Source: JAPOKJ01 sp043767985
GTDB taxonomy: Bacteria; Pseudomonadota; Gammaproteobacteria; Burkholderiales; Burkholderiaceae_E
Assembly (NCBI GenBank): GCA_043767985.1
Contig: JAYVKZ010000444.1
Location: 1-12,787, forward strand
Direction of reading: 5' to 3'
Length of the DNA: 12,787 nucleotides
Made by a program: the position numbers and the translations under genes. Shown here in pieces: positions 1 to 6,946 of the stretch. Under the pieces are notes generated by a model that saw nothing but the letters and a program-made list of their open reading frames with translations, was not told the DNA's origin and made no database searches. Every line of letters starts with the position of its first letter. Position 1 is the first letter of the stretch.

Positions 1-480
1 CTCGGTAAAGCAATGCAACACGCCACCGGCTTGTTCAGCGCCCTCTTCTTTCATCAACCGCAAAGTATCTAACTTGGCCGCTCGGGTATGAATGATTAGT
101 GGTTTACGGGTATGACGAGCAGCGCGAATATGAATACGAAAACGTTCGCGCTGCCATTCCAGCTCGATTTGTGGATCGCCCTTGACTCGAAAGTAATCCA
201 GCCCGGTTTCGCCAATCCCTAAGACTTTGGGATGATCGGCCAAGTGAATCAAGCCTTCGACCGTGGGCTCGGTGCAATCCGGATAGTCGGGATGCACACC
301 TACTGTTGCGTAGAGCTGAGGGTGTTTTTCGGCGAGTGCGAGAACCGCCGGAAAATCTTCGAGCGTGACGCTGATACAAAGTGCAAGATCGACCTGATTG
401 GCCTTCATATTGCCCAAGACCTCGTCAAAACGAGGGGCAAAGTCGGGGAAATCTAGATGGCAATGGGAATCGATATACAC
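1..480 (-). CDS. tatD: TatD-family metal-dependent hydrolase/DNase, 3' end outside window
   Basis: TatD-family proteins are cytoplasmic TIM-barrel metal-dependent hydrolases with 3'-5' exonuclease or DNase activity. The first 160 residues are visible; the family is usually about 260 long, so the C-terminal third lies beyond the left edge. Metal ligands expected of the family are present: the H-x-H pair in DSHCHLD (His6, His8), Glu91 in GIGETGLDYF, His131 in IIHTR and His156 in VLHCF. The last metal Asp would fall outside the window. The start must be GTG at 480, because an in-frame TAA lies only three codons upstream (490-492) and the conserved YIDSHCHLDFP begins directly after the GTG. No good ribosome binding site stands at normal spacing. 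It is the last visible gene of the mltG-tmk-holB-pilZ-tatD operon, 96 bases after pilZ. Family assignment is near certain; the exact biochemical role of TatD proteins is less settled. Confidence 0.95.
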   Translation of the reverse strand, partial: MYIDSHCHLDFPDFAPRFDEVLGNMKANQVDLALCISVTLEDFPAVLALAEKHPQLYATVGVHPDYPDCTEPTVEGLIHLADHPKVLGIGETGLDYFRVKGDPQIELEWQRERFRIHIRAARHTRKPLIIHTRAAKLDTLRLMKEEGAEQAGGVLHCFTE

Positions 481-503
481 CGCACTATTTTACCCGGTGT
501 TGC

Positions 504-526
504 GCCTCCCCTGGAGGCCTAGGCCT
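504..526. repeat. GC-rich hairpin and overlapping 12-bp palindrome between pilZ and tatD
   Basis: GCCTCC (504-509) pairs with GGAGGC (513-518) across a three-base loop. The right arm overlaps a perfect palindrome, AGGCCTAGGCCT (515-526), so two alternative folds compete for the same bases. In the tatD-direction transcript the GGAGG sequence, the only Shine-Dalgarno-like run nearby, lies inside this stem and 24 bases before the GTG, too far to be a normal binding site. No U-tract follows on the minus strand, so it is not a standard intrinsic terminator. It could be a processing or attenuation structure within the operon. The rest of 481-576 shows only an 11-base palindrome, TTCAATTTGAA (562-572), and a short T run (548-553). 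Confidence 0.4.
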
Positions 527-576
527 TTAGCGACATTTGACGCGCGCTTTTTTGCTACGACTTCAATTTGAAAAAC

Positions 577-981
577 TCAAAGTGTATGAGTGCCGCGACT
601 AGACTTTAAGCCTGAACCCAATACGTTCTCAATTTTTGCGCGCGCTTGCTCGCTCGCTTCAGCCTTATTGAACTGCAGGCCAATGCCCTGTTGGCGGCCC
701 GCCGTCGAAGTCGGGGTAATCCAGACGACTTTGCCCTGAATTGACATTTTGGCAGGATCGTCCATCAAAGAAAGAATCACGTAAACGTCGTCCCCGAGCT
801 GGGCTGGGCGGGTCGTGGGTACAAATAGGCCTCCCCCGGTTAACCAGGGCATGTAAGAGGCATAAAGTGCAGCTTTCTCCTTAATCGCCAGCGAAAGCAC
901 ACCCGGACGTGCCGAGGTCGTGGTCGCAGTTCTGGCTGCCATCGTGGCAGAGGCAGTCGTCGCAACAGCAGCGTCGCTCAT
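577..981 (-). CDS. pilZ: PilZ-domain type IV pilus assembly protein
   Basis: A 134-residue protein that matches the founding PilZ of type IV pilus biogenesis along its length: RPGVLSLAIKEKAALYASYMP, then GGLFVPT, LGDDVYVILSLMDDP, GKVVWITP and GIGLQFN. Like that PilZ it lacks the N-terminal RxxxR and the D/NxSxxG motif that bind cyclic di-GMP in other PilZ proteins (GGGLFV stands at the second site), so direct nucleotide binding is unlikely. It probably acts in the cytoplasm with the pilus extension ATPase machinery, as known for the family. Residues 1-24 are a low-complexity tail in which 16 residues are Ala or Thr. Met14 is a possible later start. The ATG overlaps the holB stop by one base (TAATG on the minus strand), so translation is probably coupled. 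The neighbours holB and tatD are its usual companions. No other pilus genes are in the window. Confidence 0.93.
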   Translation of the reverse strand: MSDAAVATTASATMAARTATTTSARPGVLSLAIKEKAALYASYMPWLTGGGLFVPTTRPAQLGDDVYVILSLMDDPAKMSIQGKVVWITPTSTAGRQQGIGLQFNKAEASEQARAKIENVLGSGLKSSRGTHTL

Positions 982-2111
982 TAGAAAATCTCACAATACC
1001 TCAGCAACAGTCCTTCAACATAGAGTCGCGGATTGAGGGGATGCTCGGCCAAACGAGGTAAGCTGCGCCAATCCAACTCCAGGCGGTGCAAGGCTTGCAG
1101 AGAGGTTTGCTGCGCACGTTGTTTCGCCACCCCCAGGTGTCCCGGGAAGAACCGGACCGGTTGGCCCAATTTGACGCGAATCAGGTCCGACACCCAGGCT
1201 TGAAACAACCTGGAAAGCATCATCGCCTCGACACCCGCTAATTGAGCTGCCACTTGGGAAAGACTAGCGTCAGGCATGCTGGCTGCGCTTTCAATGAAGA
1301 CCCGATGAGCGGTGCTCTGGCCGCGCCTGACGAGCTCTAGAACGCCGTAAGCAGCGCCACCACTCAAGGGCAGTAGCTCCTGCGCGACGTCTTGGGTCAC
1401 ACCGTAGTGGCTTAGCCACTGTGCTGTGGTAGCCGCTTCTGGTTGGCTCATGGCAAATATTCTGCACCGCGAGCGAATCGTCGGAAGCAGCCAATCGAGA
1501 TGTTCGGTGATGAGGACAAAGCGACATTGCCCCGCAGGCTCCTCAAGCATTTTAAGGAGACTATTGGCCGATTCGGTGTTGAGAGCCTCGGCTGGGCTAA
1601 GCAGCACGACTTTGGCCCGTCCCCGTTGCGCGCTCAAGGTGACAAAGCTCGCAATATCCCGAACTTGCTTGATCTTGATCTCTTTGGAGGGCTTCACGGT
1701 CTTGCTTTGCCCTGGCGCTGGCTCCCAATACGGGTCGTCAGCCTCGGGCCGGAGCCATAGTAAGTCGGGATGCTGCGGCCCGTAACGGCCCTCACGGGGG
1801 TCGGGGGTGCCAATCCATCGGCAGCTTTCGCAGTGGCCGCATGCGATTTGACTGCGTCGGCTCTTTTCTTGCAGTTGCTCGGTAAATCCCGAGGCATGCG
1901 TGAACGGATCACCGGAGGAGCCTGAGGGTTCCTCACAGAGCCAAGCCTTAATTAGTTCTAGCGCAAGCTCGGTTTGACCGGATCCGGCCGGACCAGCGAT
2001 CAAAATCGCATGATGCGCCTCACCATCAAGCAAATGCTGAAAATCGTGTTGAATCAGCGAAAGTCGAACGGATTCAGGTGTCGCGCTTAATTGTGACTTT
2101 TCTTCATCCAA
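981..2111 (-). CDS. holB: DNA polymerase III subunit delta-prime
   Basis: Delta-prime is a subunit of the clamp loader that opens the beta sliding clamp onto DNA; it acts as the stator. The 376-residue product has the AAA+ clamp-loader layout: a P-loop-like GPAGSGQT at 40-47, four zinc-type cysteines (Cys59, Cys91, Cys94, Cys97), the NSLLKMLEEP segment at 183-192, the SRC motif at 214-216, and a C-terminal collar region. The Walker A lysine is replaced by glutamine (codon CAA, residue 46), in keeping with delta-prime being the non-hydrolysing subunit. The first and second cysteines are about 31 residues apart, against 8 in the E. coli protein, because of an inserted Ser/Gly/Gln-rich stretch. 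The start is TTG at 2109-2111: an in-frame TAG lies five codons upstream and no early ATG exists. It lies 19 bases after tmk and overlaps pilZ by one base. Confidence 0.95.
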   Translation of the reverse strand: MDEEKSQLSATPESVRLSLIQHDFQHLLDGEAHHAILIAGPAGSGQTELALELIKAWLCEEPSGSSGDPFTHASGFTEQLQEKSRRSQIACGHCESCRWIGTPDPREGRYGPQHPDLLWLRPEADDPYWEPAPGQSKTVKPSKEIKIKQVRDIASFVTLSAQRGRAKVVLLSPAEALNTESANSLLKMLEEPAGQCRFVLITEHLDWLLPTIRSRCRIFAMSQPEAATTAQWLSHYGVTQDVAQELLPLSGGAAYGVLELVRRGQSTAHRVFIESAASMPDASLSQVAAQLAGVEAMMLSRLFQAWVSDLIRVKLGQPVRFFPGHLGVAKQRAQQTSLQALHRLELDWRSLPRLAEHPLNPRLYVEGLLLRYCEIF

Positions 2112-2130
2112 AATATATTGTTTCTATTTT

Positions 2131-2778
2131 TCAATGGGTTATTGTATTTAATTCAAGTATTTTCGATATTTTTTCAATGCTTTGAGTTGCATCGATAATG
2201 ACGAAGCGATGCCGACAATCTTGAGCTCTTTGGAGATACGCGTCACGTACCCGACCAAAAAACTCTAAATCCTCGGCTTCGAAGCGGTCCGCTGCCCTGG
2301 CCTTGGCGCGACGCGCCGCGGCGACTTCAGGCGGCAAGTCGAAGTAAAAGGTTTGATCGGGCTGGAGATGGGGATGCACCTTGGCTTCAAGCTGTGCTAT
2401 CGGCTCAAAGCCTATTTGTCGCCCGCCGCCCTGATAAGCGTAAGTGGAGTCCGTAAAACGATCACAAACCACCCAGGCCCCACGCGCTAATGCTGGTTCG
2501 ATGAGCCGTTCAATATGATCGCGCCGCGCGGCGAACATGAGTAACAGCTCGGTGTCCAAGGACATCGGCTGATGTAACAAGAGTTCACGTAGGCTTTCCG
2601 CAAGGGCGCTACCGCCTGGTTCGCGAGTTTGCATAACCTCAAGGCCGTGCTCTCGTAGGCGCTCTACACAACGACTGATATGGGTGGTCTTACCCGCCCC
2701 ATCGATTCCCTCAAAGGTGATGAAGCGGCCTCGGGTCGGCCCGGTGTCTGCGCTTTTTAAGGGATCTCTCTGGCTCAT
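2131..2778 (-). CDS. tmk: Thymidylate kinase (dTMP kinase)
   Basis: Phosphorylates dTMP to dTDP with ATP, the step shared by both routes of dTTP synthesis, in the cytoplasm. The 215-residue product has the P-loop FEGIDGAGKTT at 22-32 (Lys30), TREPGG at 51-56 for substrate contact, FAARRDHI at 82-89, the DR motif in VVCDRFTDSTYAYQGGGR (Asp106, Arg107), and an arginine-rich LID region, AARRAKARAADRF. Its length is typical, with a polar N-terminal extension of about 16 residues before the first strand. The ATG overlaps the mltG stop in an ATGA arrangement, so it is probably translated by coupling. It sits beside holB, another DNA-replication gene. Assignment is secure. Confidence 0.98.
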   Translation of the reverse strand: MSQRDPLKSADTGPTRGRFITFEGIDGAGKTTHISRCVERLREHGLEVMQTREPGGSALAESLRELLLHQPMSLDTELLLMFAARRDHIERLIEPALARGAWVVCDRFTDSTYAYQGGGRQIGFEPIAQLEAKVHPHLQPDQTFYFDLPPEVAAARRAKARAADRFEAEDLEFFGRVRDAYLQRAQDCRHRFVIIDATQSIEKISKILELNTITH

Positions 2779-3782
2779 TGCTTTAGCTGGAATTTCTGCA
2801 CCGCGCGATTGTGAGCGGCTAGATCGTCCGAAAACTCACTACTGCCATCGCCTCGCGCCACAAAATAGAGCGCTTTGATGTTGGCGGGCGCAACGACCGC
2901 TTGAAGAGACGCCTTACTCACCAAAGAAATGGGGGTTGGCGTGAGACCGCCCCGCGTATAAGTATTGTAGGGGGTATCGGCTTGCAGGTCTTTACGGCGT
3001 AAATTGCCATCGAATTTGTCGCCCATACAGTAAATGGTGGTTGGGTCACTTTGCATCGGCATGCCGATCTTCATTCGGTTGAGAAACACTGCCGCAACCT
3101 TTGGGCGATCCGCCTCGACGCCGGTCTCTTTTTCGACAATGGAGGCCAGGATCAACAAGTCGTAGGGACTCTTGAGCGGGCTATCGGGGGGGCGTTTAGC
3201 CCAAGCTTCCTCGACTAATTTCTTCGTTTGCCGGTAGGCATTTTTGTAGACTTCCATGTCGAGGGCATTGGGAGAAAAACGATAGGTGCTTGGAAAAAAC
3301 AAGCCCTCGGGGTGGGTTTCCACGGCGCCGAGCCGCTTTAAAAGCTCAGCGTCAGTGAGCATGGCGGTTTCGTGCTTAAGCGAGGGGTGTTTGTCGACCA
3401 CCTCACGCATTTGTTTGAAGGTCCAGCCTTCGGGAAAGCGGATTTCGCTCAACATCACGTCTCCCGAAACCAATTTATCGAGAATCGAGCGAACCGTGAG
3501 TGGCGCCTTGAATTGATAGGTACCCGCCTTAATCTGATTGGAGTCGCCGCGCAATCGGGCCGCAATGGCGGTCAGCGGGTCGGGCAGATCGACACCGGCC
3601 TTCCGAAGCGCCGCCATCGTTGCCGAGAATCCCTGCCCTTTCTCGACCGTAATGGTGATTTCAGGCTTGGTTTGCGCCAGTACTTTGTGTTGATAATTAT
3701 TCTGGCCCCACCAATAGGCGCCGCCAACCGCGAGGCCCGCCAATATGAATAAACCTAATACAACTGTTAAAAATGCCCGCAT
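2775..3782 (-). CDS. mltG: Endolytic murein transglycosylase MltG (YceG family)
   Basis: MltG cleaves nascent glycan strands and is thought to set their length during cell-wall growth; it is anchored in the inner membrane with its catalytic domain in the periplasm. The 335-residue product begins with one membrane segment (about residues 4-24, FLTVVLGLFILAGLAVGGAY), followed by a LysM-like N-terminal part and the YceG domain. The catalytic glutamate is Glu217 in LASIVEKETG, almost the same position as in the E. coli protein. Other family blocks are PEGLFFPSTYRF, VAAVFLNRM, MQSDPTTIY, YNTYTRGGL and LYFVARGDG. The stretch after YNTYTRGGL reads TPTPISLVSKASL, where relatives usually carry a PxPIxxPGxxSL pattern, so the usual Pro-Gly is missing. 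It is the first gene of the operon, divergent from ygfZ. No strong ribosome binding site is seen before its ATG. Confidence 0.96.
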   Translation of the reverse strand: MRAFLTVVLGLFILAGLAVGGAYWWGQNNYQHKVLAQTKPEITITVEKGQGFSATMAALRKAGVDLPDPLTAIAARLRGDSNQIKAGTYQFKAPLTVRSILDKLVSGDVMLSEIRFPEGWTFKQMREVVDKHPSLKHETAMLTDAELLKRLGAVETHPEGLFFPSTYRFSPNALDMEVYKNAYRQTKKLVEEAWAKRPPDSPLKSPYDLLILASIVEKETGVEADRPKVAAVFLNRMKIGMPMQSDPTTIYCMGDKFDGNLRRKDLQADTPYNTYTRGGLTPTPISLVSKASLQAVVAPANIKALYFVARGDGSSEFSDDLAAHNRAVQKFQLKQ

Positions 3783-3785
3783 GCC

Positions 3786-3791
3786 TATAAT
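3786..3791 (+). promoter_or_regulatory. Candidate -10 box for ygfZ
   Basis: A perfect TATAAT lies 43 bases before the ygfZ start codon in the 52-base mltG/ygfZ intergenic space. No convincing -35 is found 16-18 bases upstream, where the sequence is already mltG coding, so it is only a candidate. A minus-strand promoter for mltG must also be near; TTGATT and GATTAT separated by 18 bases is the best weak match there and would give almost no leader. Confidence 0.4.
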
Positions 3792-3834
3792 CGACCCATC
3801 TTAAAAGTGCAATCAAAAAATCGAGGACTGAATT

Positions 3835-5022
3835 ATGCTCGCTGTCGATTATGACCGACTTGGGGTGCAGCAATGGCTGGCACGACTGGGCGCAAGTGCG
3901 CTTGAAGATGCTTATGGCGTGCAAAGTGTTTTCCCCGCTCATGACGCCACTTTTAGCAGCGGCGCAGACCAGCCGCGTTCTGAATCTCGCAGCAGCGCCA
4001 CGTCGGCTGGCCAGATTTTCCCGCTGTCCGATCTGGGCGTGATCCAGGTCAGCGGTGCGGACGCCGTTAAGTTTTTGCATGCACAACTTACCAACGATCT
4101 CGAAAAGCTGCAAGAGTCGCAGTGGCGTTGGTATGGGTATTGCAACGCCAAAGGCCGTATGCAATTGAGCGCGGCCGGTTACAAGCGCGGCGAAACCATT
4201 GCTCTGATCGCCTCGCGACCCTTGTGCTCGCCGCTTGCCAAGCGCCTCGGCATGTTTGTCATGCGAGCCAAGGCAAAAGTAGTGGACGCCTCCGCCCAAC
4301 ATGAGGTTTATGGTCTACAGGGCGATATCGCCCCGCTTTTAAGACGGCTCGGCATGAACTTAGAGGCACCCCTGACCGGTAACAGCATAAGCATGACTTT
4401 AGCCGAGGAAAGGCTGGAGCTTTTAGCCTTGGAGACTTTCTCAAGACCTTCCGATATCGGCCATCCGCCTCAAATCGTGGCGCGCTATATTGTTGTGGCC
4501 CCGAGCGGCTCTGGGTTTTGGCAGGCAGCCTTGGCAAGTGGCCTTCAAGCCAGTGATTCGGCTGGGTGGCGACAGTCTGAAGTGGCGACCGCCAGCGCTC
4601 GAATTGTGCCTGCGACTTACGAACTATTTGTGCCTCAAATGCTTAATTTCGAGTCTCTCGGTGGCGTGGATTTTAAGAAAGGTTGCTATCCCGGCCAGGA
4701 GGTCGTGGCACGAAGCCAGTATTTGGGGAAACTGAAACGAAGAATGTTTGTCGCCCATCTCGTCAGCGCCCCGCCACCTAAGAATGCTTCAGTCTTTGAA
4801 CCATATCCCGCCCAAGATGTATGGGCCAGCGATGAGGGGGAACCTCAAGAGCCCTGTGGTCAGGTGGTGCTCGCCGCGGCCTTGCCTGGTCAACCCGTAC
4901 AAGTCCTGTTCGAAGCTCAGACCGGTGCGGTAGAGCAAGGCAAGATCGGCCTAAGAGACAGTGCGGGGCAATGGCACTCGCTTGTAGTGCGTTCCTTGCC
5001 CTACCCTTTGCTTGAAATTTAA
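3835..5022 (+). CDS. ygfZ: Folate-binding protein YgfZ (GcvT-like)
   Basis: YgfZ proteins bind tetrahydrofolate and support synthesis or repair of certain iron-sulfur enzymes. The 395-residue product shows the family signature KGCYPGQE with the conserved cysteine at residue 284, in a longer block GVDFKKGCYPGQEVVAR. Upstream, FPLSDLGVIQVSGADAVKFLHAQLTNDL and WYGYCNAKGRM match the GcvT-like folate fold; a C-terminal barrel region follows the signature. At 395 residues it is somewhat longer than the E. coli protein (about 326), with extra length near the N-terminus (about residues 1-60) and in the C-terminal part. The ATG is supported by GAGG at 3823-3826, eight bases upstream. It is divergent from mltG and 42 bases before the NRDE-family gene, probably co-transcribed with it. 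Confidence 0.93.
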   Translation: MLAVDYDRLGVQQWLARLGASALEDAYGVQSVFPAHDATFSSGADQPRSESRSSATSAGQIFPLSDLGVIQVSGADAVKFLHAQLTNDLEKLQESQWRWYGYCNAKGRMQLSAAGYKRGETIALIASRPLCSPLAKRLGMFVMRAKAKVVDASAQHEVYGLQGDIAPLLRRLGMNLEAPLTGNSISMTLAEERLELLALETFSRPSDIGHPPQIVARYIVVAPSGSGFWQAALASGLQASDSAGWRQSEVATASARIVPATYELFVPQMLNFESLGGVDFKKGCYPGQEVVARSQYLGKLKRRMFVAHLVSAPPPKNASVFEPYPAQDVWASDEGEPQEPCGQVVLAAALPGQPVQVLFEAQTGAVEQGKIGLRDSAGQWHSLVVRSLPYPLLEI

Positions 5023-5064
5023 GGCACTTGGTATGACCCTGCGGCGGTCTCGGGCCTCATTGTT

Positions 5065-5973
5065 ATGTGCGTCTTAGCGTTTGCCTTTGACCCTCGTCCA
5101 AGTACTGGGGACGGTGCGGTGCTGAAAATCATCTCAAACCGAGACGAATTTTTAGGCCGCCCGACCCAGGCCGCGCATTGGTGGCCAGAGCTTTCCTCTA
5201 ACGATAGCGCGTGTAGTCCCGAGGGCACAACCGAGGCGGCTCCCGAGATAAGATCAACATTTGGGCGAAGCGCCTGGGTCTTGGGAGGGCGAGATCTACG
5301 CGCACGAGGTTCTTGGCTGGCCATGAACCGAGCTGGACGGGTAGCGATCTTGACCAATTATCGCGATCCTTCGAATGCAACCTCATCGGCAAGATCTCGC
5401 GGTGAGTTGGTCGATCAATGGGTGGGACGCGGCAACACAAGCATTGCTGCAGAGGAGCTGGCTAAACGCCTCGCAAGCTCCGGGCATGACTACGTGGGTT
5501 TTAACCTACTGCTCTTTGATTGTGCACTTGGTGCAGAGGCCAGGGCCTGGGTGGTCTCCAACCGGGCTTCGAACATATTGGGCGAGATCGCTCCAGGAAT
5601 CCATGGCTTGTCGAATGAAATTTTGAACAGTCCCTGGCCGAAAACGCTAGCGCTTAAAAACAGTCTTGAGGCTACAAAAGCCTTTACAACCCAGAGATTT
5701 GTGGCCGAAAGCCTAAGGGTCCTGAGTCACGCCCAGCCTGCCCCGGATGCCGAGCTACCTTCCACAGGGATTCCTTTAGAGCGAGAGCGATACTTGTCGT
5801 CCGTCTTTATTCAGCCGCCCAATCTTGAGGACGCTGCCGCCTACGGCACGCGCTGTTCGGCCATTCTGACGATCGGGCCTTCGCAGGTCCAATTCTTGGA
5901 GAGAAGCTACTACCCGCAACTCAGCGAGCGACGCTTCTCGTTCAGGCTTAGCTCAGCACCGCACGGGCCTTGA
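5065..5973 (+). CDS. NRDE (TANGO2-like) family protein
   Basis: A 302-residue member of the NRDE family, named for the motif seen here as NRDEFLGRPT (Asn25-Glu28). Further family blocks are AAHWW (36-40), WVLGGRDLRARGSWLAMN, RVAILTNYRDP, FNLLLFD and HGLSNEILNSPWPKT. The protein starts Met-Cys, as is usual for the family; removal of Met would leave an N-terminal cysteine, as in Ntn-type hydrolases, but catalysis has not been shown for this protein. Eukaryotic TANGO2/HRG-9 relatives are implicated in haem trafficking or lipid metabolism; the role here is unknown. It lies 42 bases after ygfZ, suggesting one transcript and perhaps a link to cofactor metabolism. No strong ribosome binding site precedes the ATG. 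The gene ends 3 bases from the stop of the convergent DUF4197 gene. Confidence 0.9.
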   Translation: MCVLAFAFDPRPSTGDGAVLKIISNRDEFLGRPTQAAHWWPELSSNDSACSPEGTTEAAPEIRSTFGRSAWVLGGRDLRARGSWLAMNRAGRVAILTNYRDPSNATSSARSRGELVDQWVGRGNTSIAAEELAKRLASSGHDYVGFNLLLFDCALGAEARAWVVSNRASNILGEIAPGIHGLSNEILNSPWPKTLALKNSLEATKAFTTQRFVAESLRVLSHAQPAPDAELPSTGIPLERERYLSSVFIQPPNLEDAAAYGTRCSAILTIGPSQVQFLERSYYPQLSERRFSFRLSSAPHGP

Positions 5974-5986
5974 ACGTTACTTCAAG
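5969..5986. other. Small inverted repeat at the convergent gene ends
   Basis: CTTGAA (5969-5974) and TTCAAG (5981-5986) form a perfect six-base stem around a six-base loop, covering both stop codons of the NRDE and DUF4197 genes. The stem is AT-rich and has no T-tract on either strand, so any terminator role is weak. It may be chance. Confidence 0.2.
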
Positions 5987-6675
5987 ATACCGAAGACCTT
6001 CGAAATAGCTTTCACACCGGTACCAATCGGGTCTTGCCGAATCGCGCGCTCTTGTTCTGCGATCACGAGATACAGCCCATCAAGGGCCTTGCCAGTCACA
6101 TAGGTTTCCATGCTGGCGCTTTCCTTGTCCACCACACCCAACTTGAGGCCCTGACTGGCTAGTCTGTCGTACTGCTGCGCCAGTCCTAATTTGGAAACTT
6201 GCTTGCCGACAATCGGCTGAAAACGTGCAATTAAGGCAGGCTTGGTTTTGGCTTTGAAAAACTGAGTGACCGAGTCATCACCGCCGCTAAGAATGCCCTT
6301 GGCATCCTCTAAGGTCATCGACTTCACGGCGGACTGCAATAACGCTTTCGCCTCCGGCACAGCCTGCTCAGCCGCTTGGTTCATTGCGGTGACCAAACTA
6401 TTCAGCTGATCCGACTTTCCCGTTGCTTTCAAAATGGGTTCAAGCGCCTGAAGTGCACCAGGTAGAGGAATTTTAACCTTTGGGTTATTTAGAAATCCTC
6501 CGCTCGCACCGAGTTGGGAGACGGCAGCCAAAGCGCCACGATCCAAGGCCGCCTTAAGACCTGCATTGGCTTCGGCATTAGTGATGGCATCCAAGGGACC
6601 GGCCCAATTGGGCGTGCTCCAAGAACCCACCACGGCGAGAGCAACTGCAACACGGGAAAAGTGGCGACGAATCAT
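5977..6675 (-). CDS. Exported DUF4197-family protein
   Basis: A 232-residue protein of the DUF4197 family, whose function is unknown. Residues 1-25 form a Sec-type signal peptide: RRHFSR, then hydrophobic VAVALAVVGSW, with a likely cleavage after NWA, so the mature protein is probably periplasmic. The mature part is alpha-helical in character, with family-like segments GLKAALDRGALAAVSQLG, FLNNPKVKIPLPG, DSVTQFFKAKT and a C-terminal KALDGLYLVIAEQERAIR followed by GTGVKAISKVFG. The ATG at 6675 is preferred over the TTG at 6699 because GGAG (6681-6684) stands five bases before it and it begins the signal peptide cleanly. It is convergent with the NRDE gene and separated by about 120 bases from the small ORF upstream. 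That upstream gap (6676-6795) holds no clear promoter that I can name. Confidence 0.88.
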   Translation of the reverse strand: MIRRHFSRVAVALAVVGSWSTPNWAGPLDAITNAEANAGLKAALDRGALAAVSQLGASGGFLNNPKVKIPLPGALQALEPILKATGKSDQLNSLVTAMNQAAEQAVPEAKALLQSAVKSMTLEDAKGILSGGDDSVTQFFKAKTKPALIARFQPIVGKQVSKLGLAQQYDRLASQGLKLGVVDKESASMETYVTGKALDGLYLVIAEQERAIRQDPIGTGVKAISKVFGILK

Positions 6676-6795
6676 GAATTCTCCGAAAAGGGAAGGCAAG
6701 TTTGCCGGATGACAATTTTGCGTTATGCCCAGTCTAACGCCTGAGTAGGTACCTCGGTTGTCAGTGTTTCTAGCTTAGATTTTGCGCAGCGAAGC

Positions 6796-6915
6796 TCATG
6801 ACTCGCCCTGCCATGGGTGGTCGCAATTTATGCACTCGCCAAGCTGTTCGACCATTTCGATCATCGGGTCTTTGAGCTCACCGGGCATCAGATCTCGGGC
6901 CATACTTTGAAGCAT
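6796..6915 (-). CDS. Doubtful small ORF with a CxxC motif
   Basis: An open frame of 39 codons from ATG 6915, or 61 codons from TTG 6981, follows the thioesterase gene on the same strand. The C-terminal part reads acidic and methionine-rich and ends with ECINCDHPW, giving a CxxC pair that could bind metal or form a disulfide. There is no Shine-Dalgarno before the ATG; before the TTG, which would overlap the thioesterase 3' end by 35 bases, AGGG stands six bases upstream. I do not recognise a family. It may be a genuine small protein at the end of the hydrolase-thioesterase operon, a remnant, or chance. Confidence 0.22.
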   Translation of the reverse strand: MLQSMARDLMPGELKDPMIEMVEQLGECINCDHPWQGES

Positions 6916-6946
6916 TTGATTGCTAGTTTGGTGATCTTTACGGTGG

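Noticed and set aside
3697..4302. 201-codon minus-strand open frame over the start of ygfZ and the mltG promoter
   Set aside because: It is antisense to ygfZ, whose signature motif and ribosome binding site are clear, and the translation shows no recognisable family or normal composition.
6676..6699. TTG start for the DUF4197 gene eight codons earlier
   Set aside because: The ATG at 6675 has GGAG five bases upstream and begins a normal signal peptide; the extension would contain that ribosome binding site.
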